Shown here in pieces: positions 53,306 through 62,300 of a stretch of 64,000 nt of DNA. A program made the position numbers and the translations under genes. This stretch comes from Chitinophagaceae bacterium DXS (GTDB lineage: Bacteria > Bacteroidota > Bacteroidia > Chitinophagales > Chitinophagaceae): assembly GCA_030345135.1 (NCBI GenBank), contig CP128386.1, forward strand, positions 6,743,001 to 6,807,000, read 5' to 3'. The notes below the pieces were generated by a model. The model searched no databases and had not been told where the DNA came from. It worked only from the letters and a program-made list of their open reading frames with translations. How positions within the stretch are numbered: position 1 is the stretch's first letter; every line of letters begins with the position of its first letter.

Positions 53306-56300
53306 ATGACAAACGCGAATTTTCCTTTGCATCCTTCCCAGCAGGACGTTTATTGGGATCAGATAATCAACACAAGAAGCACTCACTATAATATCGGAGG
53401 CTGTTTAAAATTAAAAGGATTGCTTGATAAAGGAAATTTGCTGAAGGCAATAACTTCAGCACCAGCGGTATTCGACACTTTTAAAATGCGATTTCAGCTG
53501 AACGATTTAGATTCCGTTTGTTATTTCGACGATAGTTTTGACAGCCTGGAAGTTCCCGAAATTGATTTTAGCGGATATTCCAATCCGGAAGAACGAGCCA
53601 GGGCCTGGGTGCAGGAACAATTTAATACCCCTTTCTCCATTCAAAAAGAAAATTTCTTATTTGAGCATGCTCTGCTCAGGATTGAAGATAACGAACACTG
53701 GCTTTTCCATCGCTACCATCATTTTATTACCGATGGTTTTGGCTTTGCTGTTTGGTTACAGTACCTGGCTCAAAAGTACACATCGTTACGAACCGGGAAT
53801 GACTTTATTGTTGAATATCCGGGTTACCGGGATGTGATCATTAATGAAAAAAAATATGCTGATTCGTCAGTATATGCAGCTGACAAAAAATACTGGACTG
53901 AAAGAATTCAAGAAAAGCCGCAGCAACTACTGAAAACTAAATACAAGTCATTACCCGGTTCTGAAAAGCATAGTTCGACTTACCTAGTCAGATTAAACGA
54001 AGCCCGGCAAAATACACTTCAGGAAATTAAACGTGAAACAGGGTACGGCTTGCAACAGCTCACTATTGCTGCGCTATTAATTTATTTTGGAAAAACATCG
54101 GATAAGACATCGTTTGTATTTGGTTCATCAGTTCACAAAAGAAATTCTAAACATCTCAGAAATATCATGGGCATGTTTAGCGGACTTTTGCCTTATCACG
54201 CAACATTTCAACCAGGCATGACGCTGATCGATTTGCTAAAGGAAATATCGATCCAACAAAAGAAGGACTACCGGCATCAAAACTTTTTGGTCAGCGATAT
54301 TATCAGGCATTTTAAGATCAATTTCACTCACGAATATTTGTGTGAGGTTGTAATAAATTATGAACAGCTGGATTTCTCGTTGGATTTTGGATCTGATGTT
54401 CAGGCAACAATAGAGAAATATTCAAGCTTCCATGAACGATATCCTTTGGATATATGCTGGCAGGATTACGGAAAACAGCAACCGTTGAGTCTTAGATTTA
54501 ATTTTCGCAATGAATATTTTCTGCAAAGTGAAATAGAACTGCTTGCTCAGCGCCTCCTTTTTATTTTTGAGCAGATGCCTTTGTCATTGAATAAAAGCAT
54601 CGGGAGCATTGACATAATCCCCGCAACGGAAAAACAGCAGTTGTTGGTTGCATTTAACGCAACGAAAAAAGACTATCCTGCAGACAAGACACTTATTGAC
54701 TTATTTCAGCAACAGGTAAGTAAAACGCCGGCTGCAACAGCAGTTGTTTTTCAGGATGAAGTACTAACTTTTGAACAGCTTAATGACCGCGCTAATCAGC
54801 TGGCGCATTACCTTTTAAAGAAACAGGTAAAAAAAGAGACACTTGTCGCAATTTGTTTAGAACGGTCTTTTGAATTAATTATCTCTGTTTTAGGTATATT
54901 AAAAGCAGGGCCTGCTTATGTCCCTGTGGACCCCGCATACCCAAAAGAACGGATTGATTATATACTTAGCGACACGCAGGCCCCCATAATATTAACCAGT
55001 AGTTCCTGTGAATCAAAATTGCCGGCAAATTCTTCCGCCACTATTGTTCAATTAGATCGCGAATGGCGAGGTATTTTAAAGGAGCCTTCAATTAACCCGG
55101 AAAGCAATTCCAGGCCTGAAAATCTGGCCTATGTAATTTATACTTCGGGGTCCACGGGTGTACCTAAAGGGGTTATGATAGAGCATAAAAGTGTTGTAAA
55201 CTTAATAACTGCTCAAAGTGCATGTTTTGGTATAACTGAGGATGAAAGGATATTGTTGTTCTCAAATTATTGCTTCGATGCGTCTGTAGAACAAATGTTT
55301 CTGGCGTTGTTAAATGGCGTTCCGCTCGTTTTATTCCCGGAAGGTTTGCAGTTGGAGCCAGCTTCCTTCGGGCTTTTTTTGCAAAGCAACCACATTACAC
55401 ATTTGCACGCTACACCCGCTTTTATTGAAAACGTGCCGCTGGTCGCTTACGAATGTTTGAAAAGGGTTATTGCGGGTGGAGACATATGTAAGACTGATCT
55501 GGCCGATAAATGGAAAAATAAAGTTCGTTTTTACAATGAATACGGACCAACCGAAACAACTGTTACGAGCATTGAGTTTTTGGATGATGGTGAAAGAATG
55601 AATAACAGTCATCTGCTTTCCTTAGGCCGGCCTTTGGCTAATACGGAAGTGTATGTTTTAGATAATGATCAACGCCTCGTTCCCATTGGTACTCCGGGAG
55701 AGATCTGCATATCCGGCGCCGGACTTGCCAGGGGATATTTAAACCGGCCAGAGTTAACAGCCGAAAAATTTATCAGGCATCCGTTTCATCAAGACAAAAA
55801 ACTCTACAGGACCGGAGATATCGGCTGTTGGAATACAAATGGTTGCATCGAATTTCTGGGAAGACAGGACGAGCAGCTAAAGATACGGGGTTACCGGATT
55901 GAACCTGGTGAAATTGAAGCTGTACTTCAGCAAAGCGGGCTGGTTCAGGAATGTGTGATTGTGGGAAAAGATGATACAGAAGGGTATAAGCAGCTGGTGG
56001 GATACGTTGTGGTAAAAGGTGAATTGGATTCAGCCTGTTTGGTCGCTTATCTTGAACACAAGCTTCCCCGGTACATGATACCGCATCTATGGGTTAAACT
56101 GGATCGATTGCCGCTCACCTCTACTGGAAAGATAAACAGGAAGGCACTTCCGGACATTGAACCCGCTCAAATGTTGAGCAACGTGTACGTGGCTCCGCGC
56201 AATTACATGGAAAAAAAGCTTGCTGAAATTTGGCAGGAGTTACTGTGTATAGACAATATAGGCGTATATGACAATTTTTTTGAACTGGGCGGGCATAGTC

Positions 56301-59300
56301 TGATCGCTTTCAGAATGGCATCCGCTATCCGGAAGGAATTAGCTATTGAAGCAGCGATTAAAGAGCTGTTTGCAAAGCCAACAATAGACCTGTTTGCCAA
56401 ATACCTGCAGCAACAAAAAAATGATTTGCGCCTTCTTCAAATAGAACCACAGGAAAGGCCTGATTGTGTTCCCCTTTCCTTTGCGCAGGAACGGTTGTGG
56501 TTTATTCACAGATTGCAAGGCAGTACACAATATCACATGCCAGCTGTGTTAAGGCTGCAAGGTAAATTAGATGTAAAAGCTTTAGGCTATGCACTGGAAA
56601 GCATTGTCAATCGTCACGAAATATTGAAAACTGTTATTGTAGAAAAAGAAGGAAAGCCGTATCAATATATTAGTGAACAGCAATGGCGGTTAGATATCGT
56701 TGGTGATTTTCCCGGTAATGGCGATAATGATGAGCTGAACAGATTTATTGATTCATTTATATCCCGCCCCTTTGATCTGGAAACGGAGCATATGTTGAGG
56801 GCATGCCTGATCGCAATGACAGGGGAATTTCATATACTGGTTCTGGTATTGCACCATATCGCAGCGGATGGATGGTCTGTGTCAGTACTTGTACGTGAGG
56901 TGATGGAATTTTATGAGGCTTCAATAGAAGACAGACCGGTTCAGCTTTCCGCGCTCCATATACAATATGCCGACTATGCAGTGTGGCAGCGTAAGCATAT
57001 GAAAGAAGGCATGCCGGATGAAGGGGTTAGTTATTGGAAGGAAAAGCTTCAGGGAGTAAAGATGCTTGATCTGCCGACAGACTATATCCGGCCAGCCGTA
57101 CAAAATACCCAGGGAGCACTTGTACATTATACGCTGTCAAACGAACTGACCATATCTCTAAAGAAAATTGCCAGTCAAAACAGTTCCACTTTATATATAA
57201 CCCTGCTTGCGGCCTTTAAAATACTATTATACCGCTATAGTGGCCAAACGGATATTTGTATAGGTACTGCAATTGCAGGAAGAAAACAACAGGAGCTGGA
57301 AACGCTGATTGGCTTTTTTGTTAATACACTTGCATTAAGAGACGTAGTAGATGCAAATACATCCTTTGTTGATTTCTTACAGCAGGTAAAGCATACTGTC
57401 CTGGATGCCTTCAAACACCAGGATATACCTTTTGAGAAAGTGGTGGACGCTGTTGTTGAAGAACGTGAATTGAGTAAGAGTCCACTTGTTCAGATACTTT
57501 TTACACTACAAAATACACCCGTAATTCCGGAGCTGCATTTAGGTGAAGTGCAGGTTTCTATTGAAGACCGTCAACGAACAACTGCACAATTTGACATCAA
57601 TTTTACCATAATAGAAACAATAGATGGTATCCGGTGGTCCGTAGAATACCGAACAGATCTTTTTAAAGAACCAACCATTTGCAGCATGTTGGTTCACTAC
57701 GAACAGCTACTCAACGCCATTGTACAAGATACCGGCAAGGCAATAGGCGATCTGCGCATCATCACAAAAGATGAGGAGCATCAGTTGCTGCATGAGTTCA
57801 ACAACGCTGCTGTAGATTATCCAAAAGACAAGACAATAATTGATTTGTTTGCGCTCCAGGTGAGAAGAAAGCCTGCAGGAATTGCGTTGATCTGCGGAGA
57901 AGGGCAACTAAACTATGAAATGCTTAACCAAAGAGCCAATCAGCTGGCGGGCTATCTGCAGCAAAAAGGTGTTGAATTGCGAAGTAATGTAGGATTGCTG
58001 GCCACAAGGGGAATTGAAATGATTGTCGGAATACTTGGCATCCTGAAAACAGGGGCTGCATATGTTCCGCTCAATATAGATTACCCCGGTGAGAGGCTGA
58101 AATATATTATTCAGGATGCCGGATTAAGACATATTGTTTGTACAGATTGTGAAATGGCCTATTCGAAGGGGCTGGGATTTTGCGACTGTATAGATATCAA
58201 TGATTCGCTGGCTTTTCCCGGGTATGAAGTTAACCACACGACAGATTCATGTGCTTATATCATGTATACATCGGGCACAACGGGACATCCAAAGGGGATT
58301 GCCATCAGTCATAAAAATGTTGTTAAACTGGTAAGCGACAGTGGGTGTATTGCGGTAGAAGAAAATGACAGGATGCTGCAATGGTCAAATTATTCTTTTG
58401 ATGGCTCTGTGTATGAGATATTTGGATCACTGTTGCAGGGAGCAACCCTTTGCCTCGTAAAAGATGCATTTGCTTCAGATGTATATGAACTGGCAAACCT
58501 GATTAAAACAGAACAAATTACGATCTGCTTTATAACTACAGCATTATTCAACAAGTTTATAGACATAGATCCTCTTGTGTTTTGCAGCTTGCGAAAAGTG
58601 CTTTTTGGTGGCGAAATGGTTTCTTGTTCACATGTTAGTCGTGCGTTGTCAGCTATGGGGCCGGATAAGCTTGTTCATGTTTACGGGCCCACAGAATGTA
58701 CCGTGTTTACGACTTGTTACCCGATAAATATGCTTAATGGAGAAAATACCGTTCCTATAGGCAGGCCACTTTCAAACACAAATATTTACATTACTGATGA
58801 GCGGTTGGCATTGGTTCCTCCCGGGATGTGTGGAGAGATTTGTATTGCGGGGGACGGGTTAGCAATGGGTTATTTAAACCAGGCCGGAATGTCGGCTGAA
58901 AAATTTATACAGAACCGGTTTGGTAACGGCCGTCTTTATCGTAGTGGTGATTTGGGACGTTGGGATGCCGACGGGAATATTGAGTTTTTGGGTCGCGTCG
59001 ATGATCAGGTAAAGATTCGGGGATATCGCATCGAACCGGGAGAAGTTGAAGCAGTAGTGTTGCAAACCGAGTGGGTTAGTCAATGTACAGTCATTGCAAA
59101 AGAAGACAATAATGGTCATAAGAGATTGGTAGGATATGTGGTAGCAAAAGCGTCTTTTAATGTAGAACAACTGACGGCTTTTCTAAAAGAAAGATTGCCG
59201 GGTTATATGATCCCTTCTTTGTGGATTGAAATTGAGACAATGCCGCTTACGTCTCATGGAAAAATCGATAAGAAGGCTTTGCCGGACGCGCCGGCTCCCC

Positions 59301-62300
59301 AATCTTTTACAGGTGTCTTTGTTGCCCCACATACGGAAACTGAACAAGTGCTGGCTGCAATCTGGCAGAAAGTGCTCGGCGTTGAACAGGTTGGTATTCA
59401 TGATAATTTTTTTGAGCTGGGCGGAGATTCCATTTTGGCTGTCAGCCTTGTCAGCCAGATAAATCAATGCTGGGATAAGGCTGTCGGAATTCAGGATGTT
59501 TTTGAACTTCAAACAGTGGCATCCCTCGCGCGCCATATTACACAAACACCAGGCAAACTGCAGTATGGATGGGATGAAGCAAAAAGAGAAGTTGAGGGTA
59601 TTGAAGATACAATACTTGGCGATAGCAATCTGTCGGTATTTCTCCCGGACGACTGGCAATGTATCTACCCCATGAGTGACATTGAAAAAGGCATGCTGTA
59701 CTACACCTTTTTTAATGAAGGAGCGGGTATATATCACGAGCAGGTTTTTTCTCACGTGAGCGGAATAACGCTTGATACTGAACTTTTCAAAAAAGCATTC
59801 TTACTGCTTGTTGAAAAACACGAAAGCCTGCGTTCTTCTTTTCATTTTAATACGTTTAATACGCCCGTTCAAATCGTGCATAACACGGCGCAGGAAAATA
59901 TTTCTTATAGAGATTTAAGTCACCTGGATCTGGAAGCACAAAAAGAGTTTCTTGAACTATTCCTGGAAGAGGATAGACAGACTTCTTTTGAGATTACTAA
60001 ACCTGGCCTCTGGCGAATAACAATATTTGAGCTTAGTGAAAAAGAGTATACCATTTGTTGGTCATTGCTTCATGCTATTATAGATGGATGGAGTGCCGCA
60101 TCGTTGTTGAACGAACTTAGCCATGTGTACTTTAAACTAAAGGAAAATTGTTCTTACAAGCCGGAGCCCCTTCGCGCAACTTTAAAAGACTACATAACTG
60201 ATCAGTTCCGCTACAAAAAAGATCTTACGGTTAAGGATTTTTGGGTAAGATACCTCGATGGTTATTCAAGAACAGATCTGCCGTTTGCAAAAGGAGTAAA
60301 TGTTCTGGGGCAGAAACATTTTCAAACCGCAACTTTTATTGTTGATGGTGAACTGGGCAAAGGGCTGGAAAAGCTATCCAACAAGCTTCAAATACATGTA
60401 AAGGACGTCTATTTAGCCGCCTTTATGTACTTATTGAAAATAACCAATTATTCAGACGACATATTAGCCGGTTTGGTAACCCATGGCCGACCGGAGGTTG
60501 TTGATGGCGAAATGATCATTGGCTGTTTTTTAAATACCGTTCCGTTCAGATATCAATTCCAGCAAGATGAAACACCGGAGATGTTGCTCCTTTCCATCAA
60601 TAAAAAAGCGAGAGAGCTAAAAGCGTATGACCGGCTATCATTGTTTGAGATAATGGAGACAACAGTTGGCAAAACGGCATACGAAAATCCATTTTTTGAT
60701 GTCATATTCAATTATATCGATTTTTATGTGCTTGACGAGATGCGTAAAGAATTCTCCATTCGTGAACCATTGGTTGACATGTCCACGATGACAAATACCA
60801 GTCTCGATCTGACCATTCAAAAAGTAAATGGGGGCCATCAGGTAATCTTTAATTTTCTTGACCAGGTTTTTGAAAGAACAGATGTAGACAGGCTTACAGT
60901 TTATTACAGAAAGATATTGGATTCGTTTATAAAGCATGCTTCATCGCCTTTAAGAATTGATGCAATACTAGCGCCCTCGGAAACCCATATGTTATTGAAC
61001 GTTTTCAATGATACCAAAAGAGATTATTCCTTTGGTAAGACGCTTGTGGATCTGCTGGAAGAGCAGGTACTTCTGACGCCGGAAAATACTGCTGTTAAAT
61101 TTGAAAATCAGAAATTAACCTATAGCCAGCTGAATGAACGTGCCAACCAGGTAGCGTATTACCTCGCAGAAAAGGGCGTAAAGAAAGAGACACTTGTGTT
61201 GGTTTTGGTAGAAAGATCCCTGGAGATGGTTATCGGTATGCTGGCAATATTAAAAGCTGGCGGAGCCTATGTGCCAATCGATCCCGATTATCCGGCAGAA
61301 CGTGTACGTTTTATACTGAAAGACACGAATGCCACAATAATGCTTGGCCACATTCATTACAAAGATTTGCTGGAGGATTACACTTTAGAAATAGTTGATC
61401 TAAAAAATGAGGAGCACTTTATCTCAAAAAAGCCATGTACAAATCCGGCGAATAGTATCGATCCGTCTCAATTGGTCTATGTTGTTTATACTTCGGGAAG
61501 TACCGGTAAGCCCAAAGGAGTAATGATAGAAAATAGAAGCGTGGTAAATTACCTGAGTGCATTCAGGGAGTATTTTTCAATAGCAGGCGAAGATAAAATA
61601 CTTCAACAGTTTTCTGTTTCTTTTGACATGATGGTGGAGCAGGTCTTTTTAGCGCTCATCTCCGGTGCGTGCCTTATTGTTCTAAAAGATGGAAGAGATC
61701 TTAATAGTCTGAAAGAAAAAATTGAAAGTAATGATGCCACTATTCTAAGTGCAACGCCTTCCATGATAAACTGGTTAAACAAAGAATTATTAACAACAGG
61801 AAACTTAAGATACCTTATAAGCGGAGGCGATACACTATATGCATCTCACATCGATAACTTGTTTGATAAAATAACCATCGTAAATGGTTATGGTCCAAGT
61901 GAGACAACAGTGGCTGTTAGCTTTCACAATATTAAGGAGCTATCAGGTGCTTCACTTATCGGCAAGCCGGTACCAAATACTTCGGTATATATCCTGGATA
62001 AGAATCAACAATTGCTCCCTTCTGGCGCCATTGGTGAGATCTGCGTAGGTGGGGTACAAGTCGCACGGGGCTATTTAAATCTGGCAAAAGAGACACGCAC
62101 AAAGTTCATTGAAGATCCGTTTAGCAACGATGACAAGAGAAAACTTTTTAGAACAGGGGATATTGGACGATGGTTGCATGACGGAACGCTGGAGTTTCTT
62201 GGAAGACTGGATGAACAGGTACAGGTGAGGGGGTACCGGGTCGAGCCGGCTGAAATAGAAATTGTGCTGCAACAAAATGAATTGGTAAGTAACGCTGTTG

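Noticed and set aside
53538-53837. 99-residue frame at the start of the NRPS
   Set aside because: It is out of frame with the C1 domain, whose HHFITDG motif lies in the long open frame.
59183-59755. 190-residue frame on the minus strand
   Set aside because: It lies opposite PCP2 and the C3 start of the NRPS; no independent evidence.
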